This document shows positions 10,663 to 20,079 of a DNA stretch of 64,000 nt, piece after piece. Source of the DNA: Sulfuriferula nivalis (GTDB lineage Bacteria > Pseudomonadota > Gammaproteobacteria > Burkholderiales > Sulfuriferulaceae); contig NZ_AP021881.1 of assembly GCF_009937995.1 (NCBI RefSeq), positions 558,001-622,000 on the forward strand, in the 5' to 3' direction. Positions within the stretch are counted from its first letter, which is position 1. Each line of letters opens with the position of its first letter. The notes below the pieces were generated by a model. The model saw only the letters and a program-made list of their open reading frames with translations. It did no database searches and was not told the origin of the DNA. A program made the position numbers and the translations under genes.

Positions 10663-10868
10663 TGATGATGGCGAGCGAATTGCGTGCTAAATCCACGGCA
10701 GATGTTAAATTGGAATTGATTGAATTGTTGCGTGCTCAGTTCAGCTTGCGTATGCAAGTTGCAACTCAGCAAACTAACAAAACCAGCGAGCTTGGTAAAT
10801 TGCGTAAAAGTATTGCACGAGTCCGCACTGTGTTACGTGAGAATGAACTGAAAGCGGTGAATAAATGA
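10662..10868 (+). CDS. rpmC: 50S ribosomal protein L29
   Basis: This is L29, a small helical protein at the tunnel exit next to L23. The sequence contains [18 protein letters not shown] and a conserved [12 protein letters not shown] helix. Three consecutive ATG codons (10662, 10665, 10668) could start it. The first overlaps the rplP stop (TAATG); the third gives the most family-like N-terminus (MASELRAKS, 66 residues). The 3' end overlaps rpsQ by four bases. Confidence 0.95.
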   Translation: MMMASELRAKSTADVKLELIELLRAQFSLRMQVATQQTNKTSELGKLRKSIARVRTVLRENELKAVNK

Positions 10869-11134
10869 GTGCAGCTGAAAACAAAGTTGTTCGTAGTATG
10901 ACTGGTCGTGTAGTGAGCGACAAGATGGATAAAACAGTAACTGTGCTTGTTGAACGTAAAGTTAAACATCCGGTTCTTGGTAAAGTTATTCGTCGCTCTA
11001 AGAAATACCATGCTCATGACCAGAATAACGATTATCACGAAGGTGATTTAGTGATTATTGAGGAAAGTAAGCCAATATCCAAGACTAAAACTTGGATGGT
11101 TGCTAAATTAATATCTAAAGCGGCAGCTGTATAA
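10865..11134 (+). CDS. rpsQ: 30S ribosomal protein S17
   Basis: At 89 residues this is S17, a primary 16S-binding protein with an OB fold. [20 protein letters not shown] and [16 protein letters not shown] are characteristic. It overlaps rpmC by ATGA and ends the S10 block; a 134-base gap follows before the spc genes. Confidence 0.97.
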   Translation: MSAAENKVVRSMTGRVVSDKMDKTVTVLVERKVKHPVLGKVIRRSKKYHAHDQNNDYHEGDLVIIEESKPISKTKTWMVAKLISKAAAV

Positions 11135-11137
11135 CAC

Positions 11138-11166
11138 TTGCACTTTTAGTTAAGTGCTGTTATACT
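11138..11166 (+). promoter_or_regulatory. Candidate spc-operon promoter
   Basis: TTGCAC at 11138-11143 and TATACT at 11161-11166 are 17 bases apart, starting 3 bases after the rpsQ stop. The predicted start near 11173 leaves a leader of about 95 bases before rplN. E. coli has its spc promoter at the same place in the gene order. Confidence 0.55.
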
Positions 11167-11181
11167 CTTTTGCTTTCGTCC

Positions 11182-11241
11182 TGCCGGTAACGGCATCTTC
11201 CCGTACGGGTCCAAAACTAGCTGTCTTGACAGGGAACCCTG
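11182..11241 (+). promoter_or_regulatory. Structured leader of rplN (several small hairpins)
   Basis: Several short perfect hairpins lie in 60 bases: TGCCG/CGGCA with a GTAA tetraloop (11182-11195), the palindrome CCCGTACGGG (11200-11209), and two mutually exclusive stems, CTGTC/GACAG (11221-11232) and CAGGG/CCCTG (11230-11241). The last two share bases, so only one can form at a time. Role unknown; it may be a leader for feedback control of the spc genes. Confidence 0.4.
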
Positions 11242-11268
11242 GCTCGGCGGGTTAAGTTGGAGAGTTAA

Positions 11269-11637
11269 ATGATACAAATGCAGTCTAGGTTGGATGTGGC
11301 TGACAATACAGGTGCGCGGTCTGTTATGTGCATCAAAGTGTTGGGTGGCTCAAAGCGTCGCTATGCAAGCATAGGCGACATTATTAAAGTTGCTATTAAA
11401 GATGCAGCCCCTCGCGGCCGTGTCAAAAAAGGCGATGTATATAATGCTGTCGTAGTGCGTACTGCTAAGGGTGTTCGTCGTCCTGATGGTTCTTTGGTTA
11501 AATTTGATAACAATGCCGCGGTATTGCTTAACAATAAACTCGAGCCAATTGGTACACGCATCTTTGGGCCAGTTACCCGCGAATTGCGCACTGAGCGATT
11601 TATGAAAATCGTTTCATTGGCACCAGAAGTGCTTTAA
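11269..11637 (+). CDS. rplN: 50S ribosomal protein L14
   Basis: At 122 residues this is L14, which forms intersubunit bridges and binds the silencing factor RsfS. The motifs [20 protein letters not shown] and [20 protein letters not shown] are conserved. A GGAGAG ribosome-binding site precedes the ATG. It heads the spc block. Confidence 0.98.
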   Translation: MIQMQSRLDVADNTGARSVMCIKVLGGSKRRYASIGDIIKVAIKDAAPRGRVKKGDVYNAVVVRTAKGVRRPDGSLVKFDNNAAVLLNNKLEPIGTRIFGPVTRELRTERFMKIVSLAPEVL

Positions 11638-11646
11638 GGGGGTTGC

Positions 11647-11964
11647 GTGAACAAGATACGTAAAGGTGATAATGTTATTGTTATCACAGGAAAAGATAAG
11701 GGCAAGCGCGGTACTGTGCTGGCTGTAAAGAGCGATACTCATTTGTTGGTTGAGGGCGTTAATACTGTCAAGAAGCACGTAAAGCCTAATCCTGTTAAAG
11801 GTGATGCGGGTGGTATTCTTGTTAAAGAAATGCCTATGCAAATCTCGAACGTGGCTTTATTTAATTCCGCTACCCAGCGTGCTGATCGTGTTGGATTTAA
11901 GTTTTTAGAAGACGGACGTAAAGTTCGGATTTTTAAATCCTCCAACGAAGTCGTCGATATTTAA
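11647..11964 (+). CDS. rplX: 50S ribosomal protein L24
   Basis: The 105-residue protein has the KOW-type N-terminus [19 protein letters not shown] of L24, an early 50S assembly factor. It starts at GTG (11647) shortly after a GGGGG run in the rplN-rplX gap. The usual CPKC insertion seen in some L24 proteins is not present. Confidence 0.97.
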   Translation: MNKIRKGDNVIVITGKDKGKRGTVLAVKSDTHLLVEGVNTVKKHVKPNPVKGDAGGILVKEMPMQISNVALFNSATQRADRVGFKFLEDGRKVRIFKSSNEVVDI

Positions 11965-11973
11965 GGAATTATA

Positions 11974-12513
11974 ATGGCTCGTTTACAAGAATTCTATAAC
12001 ACCACGGTTGTGCCTGAATTGGTTAAACAGTTCGGTTATAAGTCTGTGATGGAAGTCCCTATGATCGAAAAGATCACGCTCAATATGGGTGTTGGTGAGG
12101 CTGTTGCGGATAAGAAGGTGATGGACCACGCTGTTGGTGATATGCAGAAGATTGCAGGTCAAAAGCCGGTGGTGACAAAATCTCGTAAATCTATCGCGGG
12201 TTTCAAGATTCGTGATGATTATCCTGTAGGTTGTATGGTTACTTTGCGTCGTGAACGTATGTTTGAGTTTCTCGATCGTTTAGTTACCGTAGCAATCCCG
12301 CGTATTCGTGACTTCCGTGGTTTGTCAGGTAAGTCATTTGACGGTCGCGGTAACTACAACATGGGTGTGCGTGAGCAGATCATATTCCCAGAAATTGAAT
12401 ATGATAAAATCGATGCTTTGCGTGGTATGAATATTACCATTACTACAACCGCAAAAACTGATGCTGAAGCGCGTGCTTTGCTTGCTGCATTTAAGTTTCC
12501 ATTTAAGAACTGA
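11974..12513 (+). CDS. rplE: 50S ribosomal protein L5
   Basis: At 179 residues this is L5, which binds 5S rRNA and contacts P-site tRNA. It begins [17 protein letters not shown], and [18 protein letters not shown] and [17 protein letters not shown] are typical. A TAAGGA ribosome-binding site lies 8 bases before the ATG. Confidence 0.98.
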   Translation: MARLQEFYNTTVVPELVKQFGYKSVMEVPMIEKITLNMGVGEAVADKKVMDHAVGDMQKIAGQKPVVTKSRKSIAGFKIRDDYPVGCMVTLRRERMFEFLDRLVTVAIPRIRDFRGLSGKSFDGRGNYNMGVREQIIFPEIEYDKIDALRGMNITITTTAKTDAEARALLAAFKFPFKN

Positions 12514-12520
12514 GGATGTC

Positions 12521-12826
12521 ATGGCTAAACTAGCAGTGATTAATCGCGATTTAAAACGTCGCGCCACGGTAGAGAAATTTGCTGCAAAACGTGCTGAAAT
12601 TATGGCAACAATTGCAAATACTGATTTGTCTGAAGAAGTGCGTTTCGAAGCGCGTCTGAAATTGCAAAAGTTACCACGCAATGCAAGTCCTGTTCGTTTG
12701 CGCAATCGTTGTGCGCTGACTGGGCGTCCGCGTGGTGTGTTCAGGAAGTTTGGTCTGGGTCGCATTAAATTGCGTGAACACGCTATGCGTGGTGAAGTGC
12801 CAGGCATGGTTAAGGCCAGCTGGTAA
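12521..12826 (+). CDS. rpsN: 30S ribosomal protein S14
   Basis: This is the long, zinc-free S14 type of 101 residues, with no CxxC pairs. The start at 12521 ([14 protein letters not shown]) follows GAGGATGTC and matches the family. The conserved C-terminal part [19 protein letters not shown] is present. An in-frame upstream ATG at 12461 lies inside rplE and is rejected as the start. Confidence 0.97.
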   Translation: MAKLAVINRDLKRRATVEKFAAKRAEIMATIANTDLSEEVRFEARLKLQKLPRNASPVRLRNRCALTGRPRGVFRKFGLGRIKLREHAMRGEVPGMVKASW

Positions 12827-12841
12827 GCGGGAGAGTATCGA

Positions 12842-13237
12842 ATGAGTATGAGTGATCCAATTGCAGATATGCTAACGCGTATACGCAATGCACAAAGTGT
12901 AGAGAAATCTACCGTTAAAATGCCTAGCTCTAAAGTCAAATTGGCTATTGCTAAAGTTTTAAAAGACGAAGGTTATGTCGATGATTTTTCAGTCGATGAT
13001 AATTCTGGCAAACCCGAATTGCATATAGGTTTAAAATATTATGCAGGTCGTCCCGTTATTGAAAAAATTGAACGGGTAAGCCGTCCCGGACTGCGCATAT
13101 ATAAAAGCAGTCAGGAACTTCCAAAAGTGATGAATGGACTCGGTATTGCTATTATCTCCACCTCAGGTGGGTTAATGACTGACCGCAAAGCTCGCGCAAA
13201 TGGCGTGGGTGGCGAAGTTCTTTGCATCGTAGCTTGA
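12842..13237 (+). CDS. rpsH: 30S ribosomal protein S8
   Basis: At 131 residues this is S8, a primary 16S-binding protein that in E. coli also represses the spc operon. It begins [18 protein letters not shown] and ends with the conserved [20 protein letters not shown] region. A GGGAGAG ribosome-binding site precedes the start. Confidence 0.98.
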   Translation: MSMSDPIADMLTRIRNAQSVEKSTVKMPSSKVKLAIAKVLKDEGYVDDFSVDDNSGKPELHIGLKYYAGRPVIEKIERVSRPGLRIYKSSQELPKVMNGLGIAIISTSGGLMTDRKARANGVGGEVLCIVA

Positions 13238-13249
13238 TGAGGAAATGCA

Positions 13250-13783
13250 ATGTCTCGTGTAGCTAAAAATCCAGTAGCAGTGCCTGCTGGTGTAGAAGTA
13301 ACAATTAACGCGAATGTTGTCGCAATTAAAGGGCCTTTAGGTACTTTAGAGCAAGCAGCAAACGCAAATGTGGTAATTGCTCGTGAGGGTGACACTTTAA
13401 CATTTGCGCCCGCTGATGATTCGATTCGTGCAAATGCAATGTCCGGTACTATGCGTGCTTTGTTAGCAAACATGGTTCAGGGTGTTACTAAAGGATTTGA
13501 GCGTAAATTACAATTGGTTGGTGTTGGTTATCGTGCGCAAGCTGCGGGCGATGTGCTTAACTTAACCTTGGGTTATTCGCATCCTATTGCACATAAAATG
13601 CCTGAAGGCATCAAGGTTGAAACGCCAAGCCAAACGGAAATACTTATTAAAGGTATGGATCGTCAAAAGGTTGGTCAAGTTGCTGCTGACGTTCGCGCAT
13701 ATCGTAAACCTGAGCCTTATAAAGGTAAAGGTGTGCGTTATTCCGATGAAGTGGTTGTGATTAAAGAAACCAAGAAAAAGTAA
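13250..13783 (+). CDS. rplF: 50S ribosomal protein L6
   Basis: At 177 residues this is L6, near the factor-binding site of the 50[18 protein letters not shown] and the C-terminal [16 protein letters not shown] motif are typical. It follows rpsH by 12 bases with GAGGAA as ribosome-binding site. Confidence 0.98.
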   Translation: MSRVAKNPVAVPAGVEVTINANVVAIKGPLGTLEQAANANVVIAREGDTLTFAPADDSIRANAMSGTMRALLANMVQGVTKGFERKLQLVGVGYRAQAAGDVLNLTLGYSHPIAHKMPEGIKVETPSQTEILIKGMDRQKVGQVAADVRAYRKPEPYKGKGVRYSDEVVVIKETKKK

Positions 13784-13792
13784 GGTTAAATC

Positions 13793-14146
13793 ATGGATAA
13801 GAATACAGCGCGTCTGCGCAGAGCACGCAAAACCCGTGCCCGCATTGCAGATCAAAAAGCCACACGTTTGGTTGTTTATCGTTCAAATTGCAATATTTAT
13901 GCGCAAATTATCGATGCAACGGGTGGTAAAGTTTTAGCAAGTGCATCTAGTGTTGAAGTCGATGTTCGTAAAGAATTGGCTAGCGGTGGTAACGTTGCTG
14001 CTGCGACTTTGGTAGGTAAGCGCATTGCAGAAAAAGCTAAACAGGCTGGTATTGTTGAAGTTGCTTTCGACCGTTCTGGTTTCCGTTATCATGGTCGCGT
14101 TAAAGCGTTGGCTGATGCCGCGCGTGAAAACGGTCTGAACTTCTAA
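13793..14146 (+). CDS. rplR: 50S ribosomal protein L18
   Basis: At 117 residues this is L18, which binds 5S rRNA together with L5. The [16 protein letters not shown] segment and the C-terminal [20 protein letters not shown] motif are conserved. It follows rplF by 9 bases. Confidence 0.98.
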   Translation: MDKNTARLRRARKTRARIADQKATRLVVYRSNCNIYAQIIDATGGKVLASASSVEVDVRKELASGGNVAAATLVGKRIAEKAKQAGIVEVAFDRSGFRYHGRVKALADAARENGLNF

Positions 14147-14159
14147 TTGGGGTGTACAT

Positions 14160-14669
14160 ATGGCAAAGATAGAAACTAACCAAGAGAGTAGTGATGGTTT
14201 GCGCGAGAAGATGGTCGCCGTTAATCGCGTTACTAAAGTGGTTAAAGGTGGACGTATTTTAGGTTTCGCTGCATTGACTGTTGTTGGTGATGGTGATGGC
14301 GGTATTGGTATGGGCAAGGGCAAGTCCCGTGAAGTGCCAGTTGCTGTACAAAAGGCTATGGATGAAGCTCGTCGTAAATTGACTAAAGTTAATTTAAAGA
14401 ACGGAACCTTGCACCACGCAGTTATTGGTAAACATGGTGCTGCTGTAGTTTATATGCAGCCAGCGTCTGAAGGTACTGGTATCATTGCTGGTGGTCCGAT
14501 GCGTGCTGTTTTCGAAGTGATGGGTGTTCATAACATTCTTGCTAAGTGCATAGGATCTACTAATCCTTACAACGTTGTTCGTGCAACGATTAACGGTCTA
14601 ATGCAAATAAACTCTCCTTCAGAAATTGCTGCTAAGCGTGGTAAATCTGTTGCTGAAATTACGGAGTAA
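14160..14669 (+). CDS. rpsE: 30S ribosomal protein S5
   Basis: At 169 residues this is S5, involved in mRNA entry and decoding accuracy. It has the N-terminal [20 protein letters not shown] and the conserved [19 protein letters not shown]. The loop residues around VVKGGR, where spectinomycin-resistance changes occur in other bacteria, look wild type. Confidence 0.98.
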   Translation: MAKIETNQESSDGLREKMVAVNRVTKVVKGGRILGFAALTVVGDGDGGIGMGKGKSREVPVAVQKAMDEARRKLTKVNLKNGTLHHAVIGKHGAAVVYMQPASEGTGIIAGGPMRAVFEVMGVHNILAKCIGSTNPYNVVRATINGLMQINSPSEIAAKRGKSVAEITE

Positions 14670-14672
14670 GCG

Positions 14673-14861
14673 ATGACTGCTACTGCAAAAAAAATTAAAG
14701 TGACGTTGGTTAAAAGCGTTATTGGTACGAAGCAAGATCACCGTGCTTGTGTTAAAGGCTTGGGTCTGCGTCGCTTAAATCATACCGTAGAAGTGTTGGA
14801 TACTCCTTCAAATCGCGGCATGATCAATAAAGTTTATTATCTCGTTAAATGCGAGGGTTGA
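14673..14861 (+). CDS. rpmD: 50S ribosomal protein L30
   Basis: The 62-residue protein has the L30 core: [20 protein letters not shown], then the conserved [13 protein letters not shown]. It lies 3 bases after rpsE and 1 base before rplO, indicating tight coupling. Confidence 0.97.
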   Translation: MTATAKKIKVTLVKSVIGTKQDHRACVKGLGLRRLNHTVEVLDTPSNRGMINKVYYLVKCEG

Positions 14862-14862
14862 T

Positions 14863-15297
14863 ATGGAATTAAATAATTTAAAGCCAGCTGCTGGTAGTAA
14901 CAAACCTTGTCGTCGTGTTGGTCGCGGTATTGGTAGTGGTCTAGGGAAAACGGCTGGTCGTGGTCATAAGGGCCAAAAATCACGTACTGGTGGATTCCAT
15001 AAGGTTGGTTTTGAAGGCGGTCAAATGCCTATTCAACGCCGTCTACCTAAACGTGGTTTCGTTTCATTGACAGCTGGTGATACTGCTGAAGTTTTGTTGA
15101 GCGTAATTGATAAGTTGCCTATTGATCAGATTGATATTCTGGTTTTGAAGCAAGCTGGTTTGATTTCAGCTAGAGCGAAAACTGCCAAAATTGTTATGAC
15201 CGGTACTATTTCTCGTGCAGTAACGCTTCAAGGTTTAACTGCTACTAAAGCTGCTCGTGCTGCTATCGAAGCGGCAGGTGGAAGTTTTCAGGACTAA
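14863..15297 (+). CDS. rplO: 50S ribosomal protein L15
   Basis: At 144 residues this is L15, a late 50S assembly protein. It begins [14 protein letters not shown] and contains the glycine-rich [19 protein letters not shown] and [24 protein letters not shown] ribosome-binding site lies within the end of rpmD. Confidence 0.98.
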   Translation: MELNNLKPAAGSNKPCRRVGRGIGSGLGKTAGRGHKGQKSRTGGFHKVGFEGGQMPIQRRLPKRGFVSLTAGDTAEVLLSVIDKLPIDQIDILVLKQAGLISARAKTAKIVMTGTISRAVTLQGLTATKAARAAIEAAGGSFQD

Positions 15298-15300
15298 ATC

Positions 15301-16626
15301 TTGACTGCTACTAAAGCTAAAGTTGGTGCTGCCAACAAATTCGGTGATCTAAAGCAACGTCTATGGTTTTTAATAGGTGCTTTGGTGGTATATCGTATTG
15401 GTGCTCATATACCTGTTCCAGGTATAGACCCGGTGGCACTAGAGCATTTATTTAAAGCGCAACAGGGTGGAATCTTAGGCATGTTTAACATGTTCTCAGG
15501 TGGTGCTTTGTCACGATTTACTGTTTTTGCTTTGGGAATAATGCCTTATATTTCCGCATCTATCATTATGCAATTGCTGACTGTAGTTTCACCGCAGCTA
15601 GAAGCTTTGAAGAAAGAGGGCGATTCGGGTCGTCGTAAAATTACACAATATACTCGTTATGGCACTGTAGCTTTGGCGCTGTTTCAAGGGTTAGGTATTG
15701 CAGTTGCATTGGAGTCACAGGCTGGTTTAGTTATAGATCCTGGCTTCTTGTTTCGAATTACCGCTGTAATGACTTTAGTTGCTGGCACGATGTTTCTAAT
15801 GTGGCTGGGTGAGCAGATAACTGAACGCGGTATTGGTAATGGTATATCGATGATCATCTTTGCAGGTATAGTTGCAGGTTTGCCGCACGCAATCGGTGGT
15901 ACTCTAGAGTTGACTAGTACTGGTGCATTTTCAATTCCTTTGGTGTTGATGTTGTTTGTCGCAGTTATTTTAGTAACGGCTTTGGTTGTATTTGTTGAGC
16001 GCGGTCAGCGTAAAGTACTTGTTAATTATGCCAAGCGACAAGTTGGTAATAAGGTTTATGGTGGTCAAAGTTCACATTTGCCTTTGAAGTTGAATATGGC
16101 TGGTGTAATCCCACCTATCTTTGCTTCTAGTATTATTTTGTTTCCTGCCACATTGGCAGGGTGGTTTGGTAGTCATGAAAGTATGAGTTGGTTGAAGGAT
16201 GTGGGTTCTGCACTTTCACCTGGTCAGCCAATATACGTGATTCTTTATGCAACTGCTATTGTGTTCTTTTGTTTTTTCTACACTGCGTTGGTGTTCAATC
16301 CAAAAGAGACTGCAGATAATTTGAAGAAAAGTGGTGCATTTGTTCCAGGTATACGTCCTGGTGAGCAAACATCAAAGTACATAGATAAGATAATGACAAG
16401 GCTAACGTTGATAGGTGCAATTTACATTACCTTGGTTTGTTTACTACCTGAATTCTTGATAGTGAAGTTTAATGTGCCTTTTTACTTTGGCGGTACTTCA
16501 TTGTTAATTATTGTGGTTGTAACTATGGATTTCATGGCGCAAGTTCAAGCCTATGTCATGTCGCAACAATATGAAGGTTTGCTCAAAAAGGCAAATTTTA
16601 AAGGTAATGGTTTTGTTTCACGTTAA
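15301..16626 (+). CDS. secY: Protein translocase subunit SecY
   Basis: This 441-residue inner-membrane protein forms the Sec channel with SecE and SecG. About ten hydrophobic helices are visible, starting with [20 protein letters not shown]. The TTG start at 15301 has an AGGA site 7 bases upstream and gives [20 protein letters not shown]. The conserved [13 protein letters not shown] and the cytosolic loop with [13 protein letters not shown] are present. It is followed directly by infA. Confidence 0.98.
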   Translation: MTATKAKVGAANKFGDLKQRLWFLIGALVVYRIGAHIPVPGIDPVALEHLFKAQQGGILGMFNMFSGGALSRFTVFALGIMPYISASIIMQLLTVVSPQLEALKKEGDSGRRKITQYTRYGTVALALFQGLGIAVALESQAGLVIDPGFLFRITAVMTLVAGTMFLMWLGEQITERGIGNGISMIIFAGIVAGLPHAIGGTLELTSTGAFSIPLVLMLFVAVILVTALVVFVERGQRKVLVNYAKRQVGNKVYGGQSSHLPLKLNMAGVIPPIFASSIILFPATLAGWFGSHESMSWLKDVGSALSPGQPIYVILYATAIVFFCFFYTALVFNPKETADNLKKSGAFVPGIRPGEQTSKYIDKIMTRLTLIGAIYITLVCLLPEFLIVKFNVPFYFGGTSLLIIVVVTMDFMAQVQAYVMSQQYEGLLKKANFKGNGFVSR

Positions 16627-16644
16627 TTGTATGGTGGCTTAAGG

Positions 16645-16863
16645 ATGTCTAAAGAAGATACCATCCAGATGCAGGGTGAAATTTTGGAGACGCTGCCTAA
16701 TGCGACTTTCAAGGTTAAGCTTGAGAATGGGCACGTAGTATTAGGTCATATTTCTGGAAAAATGCGCATGCATTATATTCGTATTTTACCAGGTGATAAA
16801 GTAACGGTTGAACTTACGCCTTATGATTTATCTAAAGCTCGAATTACATTTCGAGCTAAGTAA
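16645..16863 (+). CDS. infA: Translation initiation factor IF-1
   Basis: The start at 16645 gives [20 protein letters not shown] and 72 residues, the exact usual IF-1 length; an in-frame TTG at 16627 would add an unlikely six residues. IF-1 is an OB-fold protein that blocks the A site during initiation. [20 protein letters not shown] is conserved. The AAGG immediately before the ATG is unusually close for a ribosome-binding site. Its place between secY and rpmJ is common in betaproteobacteria. Confidence 0.97.
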   Translation: MSKEDTIQMQGEILETLPNATFKVKLENGHVVLGHISGKMRMHYIRILPGDKVTVELTPYDLSKARITFRAK

Positions 16864-16902
16864 GGTTTCTAACCGTTTAAGCAGTTTTGTTAAGGAGTTG
16901 TC

Positions 16903-17016
16903 ATGAGAGTACAGGCATCGGTAAAGAAAATTTGCCGTAAATGTAAGATTGTTCGCCGTAAAGGTGTTGTTCGTGTGATCTGTGAGGATCCGCGTCACAA
17001 GCAACGTCAAGGATGA
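16903..17016 (+). CDS. rpmJ: 50S ribosomal protein L36
   Basis: This 37-residue ORF begins [20 protein letters not shown] and ends KQRQG. It carries the zinc ligands C11, C14, C27 and H32 of the zinc-binding L36 form. A TAAGGAG ribosome-binding site lies 7 bases before the ATG. It follows infA by 39 bases, as expected from the gene order. Confidence 0.95.
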   Translation: MRVQASVKKICRKCKIVRRKGVVRVICEDPRHKQRQG

Positions 17017-17046
17017 TTGTCTTGACAGCGCATTGTATGTTAAAAT
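17017..17046 (+). promoter_or_regulatory. Candidate promoter for the rpsM-rplQ (alpha) genes
   Basis: An extended -10 element (TG at 17038-17039, one base, then TAAAAT at 17041-17046) has a -35-like TTGTCT at 17017-17022, 18 bases upstream. It lies in the 57-base gap before rpsM. A consensus TTGACA at 17022 is only 13 bases from the -10 box and so cannot be its partner. Confidence 0.4.
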
Positions 17047-17073
17047 TTAACGTTTTGATTCTGGAGTAAGCAG

Positions 17074-17436
17074 ATGGCCCGTATTGCTGGGGTAAACATC
17101 CCGAACCACCAACATGCTGAAATTGCATTAACTTCAATTTACGGTATAGGTCGCACCACTGCACACATGATTTGTGTGAATGCGGGTGTTGGTACAACGA
17201 CTAAGATTAAAGATCTTACTGATGCTGACATGGAAAAACTCCGTGAAGGTGTTGCTAAGCACACTGTAGAAGGTGACTTGCGTCGTGAAGTAACGATGAA
17301 CATCAAGCGCTTGATGGATATGGGTTGTTATCGTGGTTTGCGTCATCGTCGTGGCTTGCCATTGCGTGGTCAACGCACCCGTACAAATGCTCGTACACGT
17401 AAAGGCCCTAAAAAAGCTGTTCGTGCATCGAAATAA
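17074..17436 (+). CDS. rpsM: 30S ribosomal protein S13
   Basis: At 120 residues this is S13, which contacts P-site tRNA and bridges the subunits. It begins [20 protein letters not shown], and [20 protein letters not shown] is the conserved C-terminal motif. GGAG lies 9 bases before the ATG. It is the first gene of the alpha block. Confidence 0.98.
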   Translation: MARIAGVNIPNHQHAEIALTSIYGIGRTTAHMICVNAGVGTTTKIKDLTDADMEKLREGVAKHTVEGDLRREVTMNIKRLMDMGCYRGLRHRRGLPLRGQRTRTNARTRKGPKKAVRASK

Positions 17437-17448
17437 AGGATAAATGAT

Positions 17449-17838
17449 ATGGCTAAAGCTAATATAAGAGTACGTAAAAAGGTTAAAAAGAATGTTGCTG
17501 AAGGTGTAGCACACATTCATGCTTCTTTTAACAATACCATCGTTACCATCACAGATCGTCAAGGCAATGCGTTGTCTTGGGCTACTTCTGGTGGTGCTGG
17601 TTTCAAAGGTTCACGTAAAAGTACACCATTTGCAGCACAGATTGCAGCTGAAAATGCAGGCAAACTAGCTCAAGAATGTGGTGTTAAGAATCTTGAAGTG
17701 CGTATTAAGGGTCCTGGACCTGGCCGTGAATCTGCGGTTCGTGCATTAAATAACGCTGGTTTTAAAATTACCAGTATCTCTGACGTGACGCCAGTGCCGC
17801 ATAATGGTTGCCGTCCGCCTAAGAAACGTCGTATCTAA
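17449..17838 (+). CDS. rpsK: 30S ribosomal protein S11
   Basis: At 129 residues this is S11, in the 30S platform. [19 protein letters not shown] and the C-terminal [17 protein letters not shown] are characteristic. It is 12 bases after rpsM. Confidence 0.98.
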   Translation: MAKANIRVRKKVKKNVAEGVAHIHASFNNTIVTITDRQGNALSWATSGGAGFKGSRKSTPFAAQIAAENAGKLAQECGVKNLEVRIKGPGPGRESAVRALNNAGFKITSISDVTPVPHNGCRPPKKRRI

Positions 17839-17852
17839 GCAGGAGTTGTAAA

Positions 17853-18482
17853 GTGGCCAGAAATTTAGATCCAAAATGCCGCCAGTGTCGTCGCGAAGGC
17901 GAGAAACTGTTCTTGAAGGCTGAAAAATGCTTCACTGATAAGTGTGCTATTGAGCGTCGTCCTTTCCCACCAGGTCAGCACGGTCAAAAGAAAAATAATC
18001 GCTTGTCTGATTATGGTGTGCAGTTGCGTGAAAAGCAAAAATTGCGTCGTACATACGGCGTTTTAGAGCGCCAATTCCGTGATTTGTACAAAGAAGCTGA
18101 TCGTCAACGTGGTGTAACAGGTGAAACACTGTTGCAATTACTTGAAGGTCGTCTTGATACTGTTACTTATCGTATGGGCTTTGGCGGTTCACGTGCTGAA
18201 TCACGTCAAGTAGTTCGTCATAACAGTATTTTAGTTAATGGCAAACGCGTAAATATTCCATCCTATGCTGTACAGCCTGGTGATGTGATTGAAGTAGCTG
18301 AGAAATCTAAGCAACAATTGCGTATTAAAGCAGCTTTAGCGGCTGCTGAACAACGTGGTTTCCCTGAGTGGATAGAAGTTAATGCCAAAGATATGAAAGG
18401 TACATACAAAGCGCGTCCACAACGTGCTGAATTGCCTGCAACTATCAATGAGCAACTTATTGTTGAATTGTATTCTAAATAA
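17853..18482 (+). CDS. rpsD: 30S ribosomal protein S4
   Basis: At 209 residues this is S4, a primary 16S-binding protein at the mRNA entry site. It starts at GTG with GGAG 9 bases upstream. The N-terminus carries four cysteines (C9, C12, C26, C31), which form the zinc-binding type of S4; E. coli S4 lacks this set. The S4 RNA-binding domain ([20 protein letters not shown]) is intact. In E. coli S4 represses the alpha operon. Confidence 0.98.
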   Translation: MARNLDPKCRQCRREGEKLFLKAEKCFTDKCAIERRPFPPGQHGQKKNNRLSDYGVQLREKQKLRRTYGVLERQFRDLYKEADRQRGVTGETLLQLLEGRLDTVTYRMGFGGSRAESRQVVRHNSILVNGKRVNIPSYAVQPGDVIEVAEKSKQQLRIKAALAAAEQRGFPEWIEVNAKDMKGTYKARPQRAELPATINEQLIVELYSK

Positions 18483-18511
18483 TCCCGAAGCATTTAAGAG
18501 GGAAACCATTC

Positions 18512-19495
18512 ATGCAAAGTAGCACTGCTGATTTATTAAAGCCACGAATTATAGATGTAGAAGCTGTAACACCAACACGTGCTCGTGTAATTATGGAGCC
18601 GTTTGAACGTGGTTATGGTCATACACTAGGCAATTCATTAAGACGTATTTTGTTGTCATCTATGCCTGGTGCAGCACCAACTGAAGTAAGTATCAGTGGT
18701 GTGTTGCACGAGTATTCAACCATTGAAGGCGTGCAAGAGGACGTTGTTGACATTCTTTTGAATCTTAAAGGTATCGCGCTTAAGCTTAACGATAGAAGCG
18801 AAGTTACGCTTAAATTGAGTAAGTCTGAGCAAGGTTTAGTGACTGCTGCTGATATTGAAGTGCCACACGATGTTGAAATAGTGAACCCGGATCACATTAT
18901 TGCGCACCTTACCAAAGGTGGCAAGATTGAAATGGAGATCAAAGTTCAGCAAGGGCGTGGTTACCAACCAGTTTCTGCACGTCGTCAGGCTGAAGATACT
19001 CAAACTTTGGGTTCAATTAAAGTTGATTCATCATTCAGCCCAGTTCGTCGCGTGGCTTATGCTGTTGAAAGCGCCCGTGTAGAACAGCGTACTGATCTGG
19101 ATAAGTTGATTTTAGATGTTGAAACCAATGGCACTATTGATCCAGAAGAAGCAGTTCGTTATGCTGCGCGTATTATGGTTGAGCAATTAGCATTGTTTGC
19201 TGACTTGAAGGGAACTCCTGTTGCTGCTGAAGCTCCAAAAGTTCCACAGGTTGATCCAACCTTGTTACGTCCAGTTGATGATTTGGAACTGACTGTGCGT
19301 TCGGCAAATTGCTTAAAAGCTGAAAACATTTTTTATATCGGTGATTTAATTCAGCGTAGTGAAAATGAATTGTTGAAAACACCAAATTTAGGCCGTAAAT
19401 CTTTAAATGAAATTAAAGATGTTTTGGCTTCCAAGGGTCTCAGCTTGGGTATGAAACTCGAAAACTGGCCACCAGTTGGGCTTGAGAAGCCTTAA
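18512..19495 (+). CDS. rpoA: DNA-directed RNA polymerase subunit alpha
   Basis: This 327-residue subunit dimerises through its N-terminal domain ([20 protein letters not shown]) to start polymerase assembly. It binds UP elements and activators through its C-terminal domain ([36 protein letters not shown]). Both domains are complete. The gene sits between rpsD and rplQ, with a GAGGGA ribosome-binding site. Confidence 0.98.
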   Translation: MQSSTADLLKPRIIDVEAVTPTRARVIMEPFERGYGHTLGNSLRRILLSSMPGAAPTEVSISGVLHEYSTIEGVQEDVVDILLNLKGIALKLNDRSEVTLKLSKSEQGLVTAADIEVPHDVEIVNPDHIIAHLTKGGKIEMEIKVQQGRGYQPVSARRQAEDTQTLGSIKVDSSFSPVRRVAYAVESARVEQRTDLDKLILDVETNGTIDPEEAVRYAARIMVEQLALFADLKGTPVAAEAPKVPQVDPTLLRPVDDLELTVRSANCLKAENIFYIGDLIQRSENELLKTPNLGRKSLNEIKDVLASKGLSLGMKLENWPPVGLEKP

Positions 19496-19516
19496 TTAAG
19501 GATAAGGAATATAACG

Positions 19517-19909
19517 ATGCGTCACCGTCTCGCCAATCGTAAATTAAATCGTACTAGTAGTCATCGCGCTGCTTTGTTACGTAACTTGACCAATGCTTTA
19601 TTGCGTCATGAAGTTATTAAAACAACTTTGCCTAAAGCAAAGGAACTGCGTCGTTTTGCAGAGCCATTCATTACTTTAGGTAAAAAACCTAGTCTTGCTA
19701 ATCGTCGTTTAGCTTTCAATCGTTTACGTGATCGTGAAATGGTTGTTAAGTTATTTGATGAATTGGGTCCTCGTTTTGCTACACGTAACGGTGGATACTT
19801 ACGTATCTTAAAATTCGGTTTCCGTAATGGTGATAATGCACCTATGGCATTAATCGAAATGGTAGATCGTCCTGCAGACGCTGAATTAGTAGAAGATGTT
19901 GCTGCTTAA
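19517..19909 (+). CDS. rplQ: 50S ribosomal protein L17
   Basis: At 130 residues this is L17, located near the tunnel exit. [20 protein letters not shown] and [20 protein letters not shown] are conserved. It is the last gene of the ribosomal array and is followed 15 bases later by a strong terminator. Confidence 0.98.
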   Translation: MRHRLANRKLNRTSSHRAALLRNLTNALLRHEVIKTTLPKAKELRRFAEPFITLGKKPSLANRRLAFNRLRDREMVVKLFDELGPRFATRNGGYLRILKFGFRNGDNAPMALIEMVDRPADAELVEDVAA

Positions 19910-19924
19910 GGCATCCATACTTGT

Positions 19925-19953
19925 AAAAAAAGCCGATTTCATCGGCTTTTTTT
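19925..19953 (+). terminator. Rho-independent terminator after rplQ
   Basis: A7-GCCGAT at 19925-19937 pairs fully with ATCGGC-T7 at 19941-19953 around a TTC loop. The A/T flanks allow it to work on either strand. It closes the ribosomal array. Confidence 0.93.
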
Positions 19954-20039
19954 ATGTCTGTAATTTTTAGTGAGTATTAAGCAGCTAGAAATTTAATATT
20001 GTTTTATAGAATCGAGTAATATAAATCATCTGCGATTTT

Positions 20040-20069
20040 AAGTCATTCTTGCTTTAGCAAGAATGACTT
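20040..20069 (+). terminator. Second hairpin in the rplQ-helicase convergent gap
   Basis: AAGTCATTCTTGC at 20040-20052 is the exact complement of 20057-20069, with a TTTA loop. It is 11 bases beyond the end of the minus-strand helicase gene and may terminate that transcript or act as a backup for the rplQ terminator. The T run is short on both sides. Confidence 0.55.
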
Positions 20070-20079
20070 TATTAATATT

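Noticed and set aside
11226-11231. Perfect TTGACA in the rplN leader
   Set aside because: No -10-like hexamer occurs 16-18 bases downstream; the bases there are GC-rich.
17022-17046. TTGACA with TAAAAT upstream of rpsM
   Set aside because: The spacing is 13 bases, too short for a sigma-70 promoter; the extended -10 with TTGTCT is preferred.
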